DNA of 55,055 nt, from contig NW_019091562.1 in NCBI RefSeq assembly GCF_001949145.1, forward strand, positions 341,223 to 396,277, given 5' to 3'. The position numbers and the translations under genes are program-made. Of this stretch, positions 1-11,000 are shown one piece after another. How positions within the stretch are numbered: position 1 is the first letter of the stretch; every line of letters begins with the position of its first letter. The notes below the pieces were generated by a model, which had not been told where the DNA came from, did no database searches, and worked only from the letters and a program-made list of their open reading frames with translations. The stretch is from Acanthaster planci (Eukaryota; Echinodermata; Asteroidea; Valvatida; Acanthasteridae).

Positions 1-132
1 CTGGCTGCTGGCCCATGGGCTGGGCATACCCTGGCTGCTGCACTACAGGCTGGCCTACTGGTTGCTGGATTCCTCCCAGATGACTTGTTCGTTGTTGGCC
101 CCCACCAACCACAGGATCTCCAACCGCAGCAT
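1..132 (-). CDS. Gene B exon 6 (partial), Gly/Gln/Pro-rich tail
   Basis: The acceptor is CATTACAG|ATGCTG. The frame that follows a phase-1 junction stays open to the window edge and codes for a low-complexity tail (QQPVGQPVVQQPGYAQPMGQ). The stop codon lies outside the window. Confidence 0.6.
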
Positions 133-3100
133 CTGTAATGGAACAGGCAGTAACTGCGTCTACATTATCAGGAATTTATATTCTGCCCAACAAAATTTCT
201 AAAACTACACAAAAACTATAATATATTCAACATTTCTGACTTGAAATTTTTTTTTTGTGAAAGGCAACCTTCTCCCTGAATTTTTAAAAGGGCTTGATAA
301 GATTGGTGCATACCATACGACGGTGGCATATCCACTGTCCTAGCTTGGGCAGCATTGTCTTGAGCAATCAGTGCCAGGACATGAGTGATAACGCTTTCCA
401 TGCCCTGTAGTTGTGCGTTGGCATTCCAGTAGGTGGCCTTGATTCCATTGACCTTGCCACCAAAGTCCTCCACCTTGATGGCTCGATGGATCTAGTGAAG
501 GAGAAACAGTCCAAGTCATGTTCTTAACAGAGTGAGTGTTCTTTTCTTGCAGAGAGCAATCACCTTCAAAATGCAAAGAACGCTGAATTAAGAGTCGCTT
601 TGTCGTCATTTCCACTAGGCTTACAGATTCGGACACGTAACTCTCAGAGTTACAAGTCTGTACCCATTCTGCTGAAAATTGGTTGCATGCATTAGTCAGT
701 TGCATGCAGCTATTGAGTACGTGAAACCAGCGTGTGCACACAATGCACTGGCTCTCATATCATGGCGTCAGTTTTAAATTTCTTTTTGGTGAGAGATTAA
801 TGGAATGCAAATAGGCTCATTGAGTACCAGTCAAAACTAACCAAGGTTTAACGATGGAATTTTGCTGAATTTTGCTGATTACCTAAGCCTAAAGAACCAC
901 TTATAAAAGCTACAAACAATAATGGAGAAAAAAAAATCAAAAAGAGTCATTTGATAAATTTGGAGTCCAAATTGTGACATTTTTGTGTCCCTGTTACACC
1001 TGACCTGTGTAATTTGACATGGAAATATTACTGAAATGGATTTCAAACTATTTCTATTAGTTTGGTAGGTAATTTGCATCAATTCATCACTCGTGAAAAT
1101 TAGAGAATTGTTCTAAACTGACAAAATCATGTGTCATAATAACAGGGACACAAAAAAAGCGGACCCCTAATGCATGGAATGTCCCAAAACTAAAACTGTT
1201 GCCATGGCTACAGCCACATTTGGGTGCTTCCACTTCACATCTGGTTACCATCCACCCAAACCCCAAAGCCTAACTAGTTTAAACAGTACACAACATTTCA
1301 CAACACGAACTGTTGGCAAATTTTTCAGTCCATCTAGGTCCTGACTACCGTGCAGACTGAGGAGACGTTGGAGTGGGGAAGCAGTATTTGGAGTTCCATT
1401 TTGGAACACTGTTCCTGAGTGGTATCAGCACTCTGTATTTCCTAAATGCAAGTTATGCCCCGAGGGACGCCACCGCTCCAGAATTTTGCCAAGATATAAG
1501 CTCCGAGCGTGAACAGGAGAGGGCTTGTTTTTCTAAATACACGTAGCAAGGCGAGTCCTTTGTTGAGAACTCGCCTCATGTGTGTACACAGCTTCATGGC
1601 CATTTGGCTCAAGGTGTGCCGACCACATGCCACCAATTTCTATTTGGATGCTTAGTCTTTGCATGTGCGCCAAGCGAATGCATGAGTCCACTTAATAAAC
1701 TTCCTAGTAGCCCGTGTATTCTTTGCCGGTGATGACGCACTGAAACTCCAGTTGGAATCACTGTGAGCATTTCTGTCGGGGTGAATTTTCATGCCACTCG
1801 GACACAGCGTGACACAGCACCCCAGTTAATGCTGCACTGCACTCTGGCCTGTAGCTGAGCACAGTATCAATGATAAAACTCTGATCAGCTCTCTCTCTCT
1901 GGCATGCGACAGATTTCCCAGACCCTCGCCTCTTTGCATACGAATCTACCAGACCCTGTGCCAACTCCGCACAACTCCTCTGCTAACATGTCCATGTAAG
2001 AACAGTTCACACTTACTCTGTAACAGGGAAACGCCAATAGACAGCATGGGAGACATATGACGCACGCTATGGCCAGGGAAGGCTCGCAAGCAAACATGTC
2101 ATCAAACTCAGAGTAGTTTGTGACGGTCACTTTGCCATTCTTGCAGCTGTACATGATGTTCCAGCCGCAATCAAACACCTCCATGTCGGCACGCTGATAG
2201 ACATCTTTCAACCAGGAAATGAAGATGCCATCGAAGTCAAACTGATGACGAAACAACATGATTGGCAGGAGCAAGTAACTCAATTTACTGACAGTGGTAT
2301 AATAAGAGAAGTCGCATAATTCAAGATCACAGAGAGTTGATATGGGCACAAATTTGCATGACATCCAAAGGTTTACAGGACAAAAACTGGACATGCCACC
2401 AAAGTACCAAGTCTTCGTTCTACTCGCTTGGCAAATAACTACACGTACAATAATTACTACAGACCAAAAGTTCAAATACAAAAAAGGACAATTTGTGGAG
2501 TTATGAACCCACATGAATTTTCTTGCAACAATTGGGTACAGCAGCATTTTGCCTAGTGCCAATATTGATTATTTTCAGGGTAGTATGCCAACGGCGATAG
2601 CGCTTTACTTAAATCCAACTTGATGTATGGAGACGTGGGCCTGTTTGATTGTGAAATCATGCAACTGAAACCAATACTAAGTCAGAAAATGATCTTGTTA
2701 CCTCAACAGCAAAATTTTGTCCACGTCTCAAGGCATCTGCACCTTGAGCAAGCCACGACATCATCAGCTGGTGGACATGAGGGTGTTTGGTGTTGACAGT
2801 CACAGCCAACCTGCCTGTGAAATTCAAAGACACATTAAGGTCTTGATTATACACGTGAGTCGCTCTCACAGGACTGAGGATAGCGGGGCTAAGCATTCCA
2901 CAGGCCTGGGGCACGAGTGGTCTGTGGGCTGTACTCCACCCAAGCAATGAGGCCTTGCAAGTAGAGTGCTTGCAGGGAAACTCATTTCCACCGGCAAGCA
3001 ATCCTGTCAGGACATGTCATTTCTTCAGAGTTGTTGGAGAACTGGCAATGAGCAAGAGCCTATTTTCACAAGTCCGCTCCAGTGTTGAAGGACTCTGTAA

Positions 3101-4523
3101 GTCAATAAATCCCTAAAATTTCAAATCAAAACCAATTTAACCTTGGCCCTCTCAAGATCCCATAAAAAGCCATCCTCTACATGTAGGTTTTGGGGATTTT
3201 GCAGTACCTGATACCCCTTGAAAGTGTAAGTATGTAGCAAAATGTGTAGAATGGCTCTACACAGTGGATTTAGGAGAATTTGGGCAGCTCTTCAGGCAAA
3301 AAGAACTTACTGCTACATGTAGATGTCACGATATAAGGAAGTGTGGTGTTTGTGTTACTGCAACTCCAAGAGAAGACCAGCAGGGGCCAATTTCATAGAG
3401 CTGCTTAAGCACAAAATCTGCTTAAGCGCAAGAAACCTTGCTTAAAAAACAAAGGTTACCAGCTCAAAATATATGTGATTGTCACGTCAACCAAAAGACA
3501 GGTGAATACCATTCCAAAACAATATACATCACATGGAGTTTGGGCTGGTAACCTGATTTGTCAAGCAAGGTTTTTTCATGCTTAAGCAAATTTTGTGCTT
3601 AAGCAGCTCTATGAAATTGGCCCCTGCTGGTCTTCTCTTGGAGTTGCAGTAACACAAACACCACACTTCCTTATATTGTGACATCTACATGTAGCAGTAA
3701 GTTCTTTTTGCCTGAAGAGCCGCCAAAATTCTCCTAAATCCACCGTGTAGAGCCATTCTACACATTTTGATACATACTTACACTTTCAAGGGGTATCAGG
3801 TACTGCAAAATCCCCAAAACCTACATGTAGAGGGTGGCTTTTTATGGGATCTTGAGAGGGCCAAGGTTAAATGAATGTACATAGTTTGCATTGCTGAAAT
3901 TGTACGAACCCCGAGTCTCGCGGGTAACTTTAGAGCACATCTCGTTTACTGTGCGTTCAATGTCAACCGTGAAGAAAATCGGCCTTTCCAAGAGACGAGA
4001 CGTAAGCTGCTGTAACTGCGCCTCGGTCGATATGACAAGAACACTGCAAAAAACGACATAAAAAGAGCAAGAAAACCTTGAAACCTCAAGGCAAATGGGA
4101 GCTGGCTGAAAAAAGAGATCAATGTGTAAGTACAGCAAAAATATAACAAAGCAAAAGGCACTGTACAGCACAGGGCGAACTACAAGACACAATCACACTA
4201 GTTATTCAATGCTAAGTCTTTAAATACAAGTATGACAATGAATGGCCAAAATCTGAAAACTGACTAACAAGTAACAGACACTGTCATGCCCCGAATATAT
4301 CTGTACTTTACCAATGCGACACTCACCCTCCCATGGAGTCCGGAAACATTGATTTGGACCTCTTGGATCGATCACAAACGTTGACCTGCTCCACGTCATG
4401 TCGAAAGACTGTACTGCTAGGATTTGGTGTAAAGAACTGAGGTGGGCAGCGTTGGAACTCCTCAAGCAGTGTAATGTAGATGGCATCGCCTGACGGCGTT
4501 AAGTCCATGTCTAATCCCGCCAT
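1..4523 (-). CDS. Gene B: divergent paralog of gene A, 3' end off the window
   Basis: The exons on the minus strand are 4327-4523, 3910-4043, 2702-2814, 2017-2241, 314-491 and 1-132 (partial). The phases 2,1,0,0,1 and the order are identical to gene A. The start codon is taken at 4523 (AAGATGGCG). An in-frame ATG 12 nt upstream is possible, but the alignment with A favours 4523. The protein has the N-terminal block (DLTPSG, FFT, FPDSMGG), FFTVDIER, VNTKHP, FAVE, a hydrophobic Cys segment near residues 203-223 (VICLPCCLLAFPCY), VEDFGGKVNGIKAT, and then MPPSYG (PPSY about 279-282) before a Gly/Gln/Pro-rich tail that runs off the left edge. Its sequence is clearly further from A than C is. Intron 2 contains a 738-bp palindrome. 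Function is unknown. Confidence 0.82.
314..491 (-). CDS. Gene B exon 5
   Basis: The acceptor is CACTAG|ATCCAT and the donor is TATG|GTATGC. The exon codes for IHRAIKVEDFGGKVNG, a Gln/Ala-rich helix-like stretch and MPPSYG. The PPSY motif is in exon 5 here but in exon 6 of gene A. Confidence 0.78.
2017..2241 (-). CDS. Gene B exon 4, hydrophobic Cys segment
   Basis: This 75-codon exon is phase 0 at both ends, with acceptor CATCAG|TTTGAC and donor AGA|GTAAGT. It codes for FDFDGIFISWLKDVY, VTVTNYSEFDDMF and ACVICLPCCLLAFPCY. Confidence 0.83.
2702..2814 (-). CDS. Gene B exon 3
   Basis: The exon is 113 bp, identical in length to gene A exon 3. The acceptor is TTCACAG|GCAGG and the donor is GAG|GTAACA. 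It codes for VTVNTKHPHVHQLM and RRGQNFAVE. Confidence 0.82.
3135..3872. mobile_element. 738-bp near-perfect palindrome (nested foldback element) in gene B intron 2
   Basis: The outer arms (3135-3382 and 3625-3872, 248 bp each) are inverse copies of each other with only about six differences. The ends read ATTTAACCTTGG and CCAAGGTTAAAT. The centre (3383-3624) is a second inverted-repeat element. The whole lies between exons 2 and 3 of gene B, so the pre-mRNA could fold into a hairpin of roughly 250-370 bp. Confidence 0.9.
3383..3624. mobile_element. 242-bp foldback MITE, copy 1
   Basis: The ends GGGGCCAATTTCATAGAGC and its inverse frame an element with CTTAAGCACAAAA arms and internal GGTTACCAGC/GCTGGTAACC repeats. 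A second copy of identical length is at 38932-39173, so it is a family that can exist apart from the larger palindrome. Confidence 0.8.
3910..4043 (-). CDS. Gene B exon 2
   Basis: The acceptor is TTTGCAG|TGTTC and the donor is CGGG|GTTCGT, which leaves in phase 1 as in gene A. The exon codes for STEAQLQQLTSRLL and RPIFFTVDIER. Confidence 0.8.
4327..4523 (-). CDS. Gene B exon 1
   Basis: This exon codes for MAGLDMDLTPSG through FPDSMG and ends ATG GGA GG|GTGAGT, the same phase-2 donor position as in A and C. The identity to A and C is concentrated at LTPSG, FFT, HD and FPDSMG. Confidence 0.82.
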
Positions 4524-5320
4524 CTTGTTTGGCAAGTGTGTTTGTCTCTAACAAAATCGGTAGGCCTACACAGAAAAAAAGCCAGTTTATTTGTGATAAT
4601 CAACATTTCCAACAAGATACAGGCAAGATCTGCATTTCTATATGTACTTACATGTAATTCATACAGCAGATAACATGTACACAAGTCTAGGGGTGCAAAG
4701 GTGAAACTGAGTATGATGCAAATATGATGAAATCGCACCCAACAGGAAAACATTTTCCTGTGCCCATTTTCATTCATTTATAAAATGCATGAAACACCCT
4801 GATTAACAGTGATTAAGTACACATCAGCAAATGTACACTTATATCTAGGCAAAGTTTGGCAGTCGAATTTATGATTTTAAGAACAAGCGACTGATTATTA
4901 CAAGTTGAACGAATCCGAGGTTTTACGATACCATGTTTATCACCCTCTGAAATTTCTCCTGACGAAAAACGACCCAAACACATTGCACACTTCGCCTGAA
5001 CACACTGCACGTAACCTTGCATAACGTTAGAACGTAGAATTAAACTGGATATCTTCTCTCTTTTTTTGGTGTCTATTTACATTGTAGGCTTATAGAAGAT
5101 TCCCCTGGTCCCACCTTATTACATGGTCCTACCTAGGCATCAAAAAGCACAAGATGGTTATACCATCGTCCAGTGCGTAGTAATTAAGCCTTTCACAGTA
5201 CCTCTACCGTACCTAAATATACCGCGTACAATGCATTATGGGTGCGATGCGATGCGATGCAATGCGATGCGATGCGTGCCTCAACGTGCTTCGATATGCC
5301 GATGTAACCTCAGCAAGTGG
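4524..5320. other. Intergenic DNA upstream of gene B
   Basis: This is the 5' flank of gene B. It is AT-rich with several ACATGTA motifs and a short GCGAT tandem repeat at its far end. No coding region is supported, and I see no clear TATA box for gene B. Confidence 0.5.
5243..5276. repeat. (TGCGA)n pentanucleotide repeat
   Basis: About seven tandem units of TGCGA occur, one of them changed to TGCAA. They lie in the region between the divergent genes B and A, just before the CRE palindrome. Confidence 0.85.
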
Positions 5321-5358
5321 TGACGTCATGTGTTTACAGGAGTGTCAGTGCATATATA
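5321..5358 (+). promoter_or_regulatory. CRE palindrome followed by TATA-like box, candidate promoter of gene A
   Basis: A perfect TGACGTCA (5321-5328) is followed at once by TGTTTAC, a forkhead-like core, and by TATATA at 5353-5358. About 105 nt after the TATA a strong donor (CTT|GTAAGT at 5463) could end a non-coding first exon. The 13-mer TGACGTCATGTGT recurs at 16475, upstream of the paralogous exon C. The assignment is inferred from motifs only. Confidence 0.35.
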
Positions 5359-5463
5359 CTGCACGCAGTGTGCTCCCATTCCTTTATCATATCAAAACGT
5401 GGAGTGAAAAGTCGCACTCTCTCGTTTTGATCGAGCGTTGCCAGTTGAGCGGGGAGGTTTCTT

Positions 5464-6420
5464 GTAAGTTGTAAGTTTTGAACGCATGCCATCGTCTAGC
5501 CCATAATTAATTTTCCTTGTCCAGATTGCAGATATTTTAATTTTTATTTTATTGTACATAAACACTCAATATTGTTTGTGGGCCTGTATCCTGTAAACTG
5601 TAGACATGATAGAGCATTGCTCTATCATCTGATTGCCATGGCTGCCGTCCAGATTATGTCCGGTAGGCTGAGGAACAAACTGTTTGGAAATGAAACATGC
5701 TTTGATATGGCAAGAGATTTAGGCTATGTCATGTATGTAGAGGGAGTGGCGTTGTTACGCACCAACTATCACCATGCCGCAGTTTGGCTGGCCCAACTGT
5801 TGTTGGCCAATCTCTGTAGAAATTTTCTCAACATTCCCACAAGTTCATACAGCTCACACGTGACATAATTCATCTCCATGTAAGTAAGATATCACCTGAA
5901 TATGGCACTTGGAGCAATTGCAGAATACCCCGCCACTTCACATTTTTCTGCAAGCATGAGTCGCTGATGTACATGTAGGTTACACAAATTCATGTAGAGA
6001 AGAGTTCCATCTACGGATGCCAGTAATTATTCCATACTGCGACCTAGCCATCAGAAAGTGAAAACATGTCCAGAAAAGTTCAATTTAATAGAAGGGAAAA
6101 TACGAATTTGTTTACTTGGAAAACACTTTCAGACCAGAATTTTCAGACTCAGTCTCAATGGGTTTGCTCATGGCCTGTCAAGTGGCATCCCTACATGTAT
6201 ATGGAACTCTTTCCATGACTTTGGCATCTACGCACTGCTGCTGTTGAGCCAGCCCAACTATCGCACCATAGTTGGGATGGTCCCACCTAGAGTTGGGCCT
6301 AGTGAAATTTCGGTTAATGTTGGGCGTTGTCTGCTGATCTAGTTAATCGCCTTTTCCTTGACATAAGAGCAGTTCGTTGATTCCAAATGAAATCTACATG
6401 TGCAACATGCCCACCATTAC
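5464..6420. other. Intergenic DNA, possible 5' intron of gene A
   Basis: I see no supported coding exon here. Short open frames lack splice or homology support. Two GCCCAACT-type segments (about 5790 and 6250) form imperfect inverted repeats, suggesting a decayed small transposon. Confidence 0.4.
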
Positions 6421-6844
6421 TTAACCCCTTCGCGCTGGGATGCGGCAAGACCCGCCGCAAAAATTGAGATCCTCAGCCTGCTTTTCAGCTATTATTCTTG
6501 GCCCATGCTCGAGCGAACACGGTGAAAGAAGGCAGACCCTGGCTCTTGTATATATGGTAATTGGCCTTTGTGTGTAGCCCAGAAATGAAAAGACCGAATT
6601 TGCATCATAATCACCAGTTTCACAATAGTCCCCACTTTGAAAAGAGGCAACAGGAATGTGGAAGCGTGAGTAGAGCCGCATGCCACCGAACAATCAGCCA
6701 TTTCACCGTGTAATTCAAAGTGTGCAGAGCATGCAGGGCCACCAGCCGAGAATTTACGGCTTGGCAGGTGGCCTTCGTGGCCAAGTGAGGCTGGAATTCT
6801 TGGAGTTGCCTTTCAGAAAGAAATTCCTGTTGTCAAGGGGTTAA
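6421..6844. mobile_element. TTAA-flanked inverted-repeat element (piggyBac-like MITE)
   Basis: The left end is TTAA followed by CCCCTT and the right end is AAGGGG followed by TTAA. A TTAA target duplication with ends starting CCC is the piggyBac pattern. The visible terminal repeat is only about six bases, no transposase is present, and the interior contains a GC-rich stretch. Confidence 0.4.
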
Positions 6845-7030
6845 ACATGTTAAATAGTTTTTCACAAGCGTGATTCGTGAATGAGAAAGAAATTAGTAAA
6901 GGCAATCGGCTGATGGTTGAATTATTGGCAATTCATGCCATAGCTTGGCACTACTGATCATGCTAAGATGGATCCATCATGTATATCGACTGACTCAGCC
7001 CAACATTTGACAATTTACCTGTGGTGTAGA

Positions 7031-7119
7031 GGTCCATGGTGTTTTGTACACCTGAGCCAGGCGCTCAACGTGAAACCGAGGGGGTCATATGCCCCTGAGG
7101 GTGTACAAAACCCATGGAT
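7031..7119. repeat. Short hairpin-forming inverted repeat
   Basis: The arm GGTCCATGGTGTTTTGTACA at 7031 is matched by its near-perfect inverse (GTGTACAAAACCCATGGATC) ending near 7119. The loop is about 48 nt. It looks like a small foldback element. Confidence 0.6.
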
Positions 7120-7841
7120 CCCGTCGCAGCAGGCAACAATGATCATGGTCATAGATAACACTGGAACGGTCTTATGTGTATAAATATGTGCATATTTTAT
7201 TGCCAGATAAATTAAAACACTTTGACAAATTGAAAAACTTGAACAGCAAATAAGATATTAAATTACGAGGAAAAGACAAGATGGAAGAGCTGAGAAGAGA
7301 CAACCACATGAGTGTGTTATATAACAATGGCAGTCGCAGCAGAAATAGTGATCAGATGCTTCGGAGCAAACTCGTGTTCCACGAGCACAGCTGGGGGCAT
7401 GAAGTCAAAGAACCCGCAGGTCTCCATCATGGTCAAAGTGAAGTACATGTAGCACTTGTGAACAGACACAGTGCTTCAATATTCCCCACTCAATGCACAT
7501 CTCCTATAATAATTGGTGCGTAACACCACCACGGCTGTCCACCCTCATACCCAAGATTACACGATTACAACACAGTACACTGCACATCAACCATGGGAAA
7601 GATCAGCCTTATCCATCATGTTTTGTGGCCCGGCAACATCGCCAGTGGCTCATCGCATGAATGATACATCCTCGCTTGTAGCAGATCAGGTGACCAATTC
7701 TCAACTAATAAAAGTCACTGTGATGTACGTACATCTACATGTATGACCATTCAACATGTACCACTTAATATGCTTGATGCATAAGATCACGATATTGTTA
7801 TTTACATCCCAAGCTGTGAGCACTGAATAAAGTCAACCAAG
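7120..7841. other. 5' flank of gene A exon 1
   Basis: This AT-rich DNA has short open frames but no supported gene. It probably contains the end of the 5' intron and 5' UTR of gene A. Confidence 0.35.
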
Positions 7842-8047
7842 ATGCCTTTGGTCCGTTGTCTGGATTTGACACCTACTGGGCCAGCCATTAATGTCATACT
7901 GTTTAAGGAGTTTCTGCAAGTCCGGCCAGATTTCTTCACCGTGGTCAATGGGCCGACACATCAATACTTCAGCCATGACCCCCGTCGCGTCATGAATTGT
8001 GACCAGTCCCAAGATAGGGCTGCACTGTTCCCGGAATCCATGGGAAG
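7842..8047 (+). CDS. Gene A exon 1
   Basis: This exon codes for residues 1-68 plus two bases of codon 69. The donor is AAG|GTGAGA. The peptide is nearly the same as the orphan exon at 17967-18166 and more distantly like gene B exon 1 (4327-4523). Shared residues include LTP[TS]G, FFT, HD and FP[ED]SMG. Confidence 0.85.
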
Positions 8048-11000
8048 GTGAGACATTCAGCATCAGAAATTCTGACTTTCTTGACAATTTTATGTGACAT
8101 ATTTACTAGGCAATGAAACAAACCCAAAGAGCATACAACACACGAATATTTGGCAAGTTGATTTTGCAATTTTACCATTGAATATGGTATTTAGGATATT
8201 TGATGCCATCAGTGTATGAAAAGTTCCTAAGCTTAAACACCACTGCCAAAAAAGAGTCTGTTTTGAGCGATTTTGACACAGAAGTGGACATTTTGTCGGT
8301 AAGAGTTCCATACCTGGATGTCACTTGACACCCCAAGTACATGTACATACGTGTACATGTACAAACCCTACATGTATGAGACTGGTTGGCAAAATTCTGA
8401 TTGTTTCCTAAGTAAATAGTTCAACATTTTCAGTGCTAAATTTGACTTTTTCAGAAATGTTATCACCTTCTGATGGCTAATAAACCACATGTATATGTAC
8501 TACCAAAAAAAATAGTGATGTCCGTACATGTAGGCATATGGAAATCTTCCCATTCAGAAACGTGTTACCAACTTCATTGTAATTCACAAACAAGAAGTTT
8601 TACTCAAAAGTGAAAGTAGAAATAACGGCAATGGTACCGTCCTATGGTTATTTCCATTTTCTTTTCTTGATATTTTTTGGTCAAAAATCTCAATGTTCTA
8701 GGAACTGCAGAAGCAGCCCAGTGGTCCACTGAATTTCTCAAATATTTCAACTGATGCATCATAGTCTTGATGAAAAAGGCCGTCTGTGAATGTCTGATGT
8801 TTCTTTAAATGCCTCTGATGGCAAAGATACTCAGAAGTCAACTAGATTTTTGACAAGGTCCTTAGCCGTGAGCCTCCATTTTTTTGTTCCCCCCCCCACC
8901 ACCTGATGGGGTTACGTGTTCCTTTTTCTTAACCCATGACAGTATCCTGAAGGTGTCCACTGAAGGTGAACTGGAGAACCTAACTCAGAAATTTCTCCAG
9001 CTGCCTCTCTTCTTCACGGTAGATCTGAAGCGACTGCACAAGTCAGGCAACACTAGGTACATAGACAGAGGTAGGCTGGAAAATTTTCCTTTGAGTCCCT
9101 TCCACTTGGACACTGCAGTGTTACATATTAGTTGGTGCATTCAACTCCAGAAGTTGTGATACCAATTTTGATTTCATTGACCATTTCCTGTGATTTTACC
9201 CAGAGTTCAAGTCATCTTAACATGGTGTGGGTCAGCTAGACTACCTCCCTCCATTTCGCGTCGGGAGAAGGTCACCTGACCTTCATCTCAGGATCAGTAA
9301 TTCCCACTACTCCCCCTCAAACCTTGCTGTTTGTATTTGCTGAACTTGTCTTCACTAAATAAAGTGCACAAAGCAAGTATTTCATACTCTACATGTATAT
9401 CTACTTATTGCATTGTGGGAGCAGCCATGTGTGAATTTCCTCATTAACATAAACCAGGTGAAATTCCTCCACAAATCATTCACGGCTAACAGTCCCCACA
9501 TTCGACGTCAGAAAGACGTCTGGAGACGATGTACATGTAAGGAAGGGGAACTAGTCGTTGAAACCTAGCTACATGTATTTACATTTTAGCAACATTCTGG
9601 CCATTGTTGTTCTGCGTGCAGGTGAGGCTGTTGTTATTGTGAACTCCCAGCATCCCTACTTCCAAGATCATTACAAAGGACTGCTAACTGAAGCCATGGA
9701 GCTGATGAGAGAGGGCAAGAGATTTGCAGTAGAGGTGAGGACGTGTGCTTCTCACCCCAAAATTGTTTCACCCTGAAATGAAAGGAAAAAAGGGGGGAGC
9801 TCTTAGGTTCTTTCACTAGTATCTGAATATAATTAAGAATAAACACCAACCACATAAGGTGTTGATGTCAGTAATACCCTACGCATAAAATCTCTTCCCT
9901 GATGAGCACATACACCTGTGTTCCAGTTTGTCACAAAGTGTTCCTTCTGTATGCTTTTTCACTGCAATTAGCTGGACTTCAATGGGGTCCTTGAGGATTG
10001 GCTGCGGGACTTCTATGCCCAAATGGGTCGGGAGGGTTCCTTCAACACTGTCTACCGCTGCAAGCTGGGCCGAGTGGTGATCACCAATCATGGCCAGTAC
10101 TCCCAGATGTTCTCCTGCAACAACTGCCCGGAGGTGGTGTACTGGTGGACTTTCTGTTTTCCTTGCTGCTTGCTGGCTTGCCCAATCTATGTGGTGAGTG
10201 CATTGGCAGATTGCAGGGGAGGCGATGGGACAAGTTTTATTATTGTAATGTGCAATAAAGAGGTTATGTTCGGGGTAGTTATTCATTTCCCTTTTCAAAA
10301 TTAGCCTCTTAAATTTAGCCTCGCTTTTCTAAAAGGCTATGTTTCATGCGTACAAATGTGATTCCATTTTAGTAGAGCCTTTTCCTGCAATTAGTCTGCG
10401 GTCCGTTGGAATTGACTCAGGCAGCTGCCAAGAGTGTGATGTTTTCATTTTTAAAACGAAAAGGGTCGAAATCCATTTTACGAATTTGGCCAAAACATTG
10501 AAACAGAATCCAAATTATTTTCTTTTTAAATGAATTTTAATTTTATTGTCAGTTTCCCATATTTCTTCAACATCACATAGCCGTCTAAAGAAATGAGAAA
10601 TACACAAACTAGTAAGTCTACTCCAGCTTTGTTGGAAGAGCCTTTTCGGACAGCGAGTGACAGGTTTATTGTTCCGTGCACATAACATAGATGTATCCCT
10701 TGAGTGTCTCAAAGCATCTATCAGAGTTCAGCCTCAGGTCACAGGTCTTTGAAGATATCTCTGGTTTGTGACAGGTTTGTCATCAGGCAGTTGTGATGAT
10801 GATTATATTGTTGCACATTGAATGAGTTGATGCCTGGCCGATAATGTACATTGTTTGTGAATTAGGTAAACACCAAGGTAGGCTGCAACTGCCTTCTTGA
10901 AGTGTTTGCTAATTGCTTAATTAAAATGTTGCATTAAAGCTGTGGTAAATGTTTATCATATTAAATGCACATTCCCACCCCATAAATTTGGCCACATGTC

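Noticed and set aside
2657-3001. Open frame extending gene B exon 3 on both sides
   Set aside because: Only 2702-2814 is conserved with gene A and bounded by good splice sites. The rest is intron.
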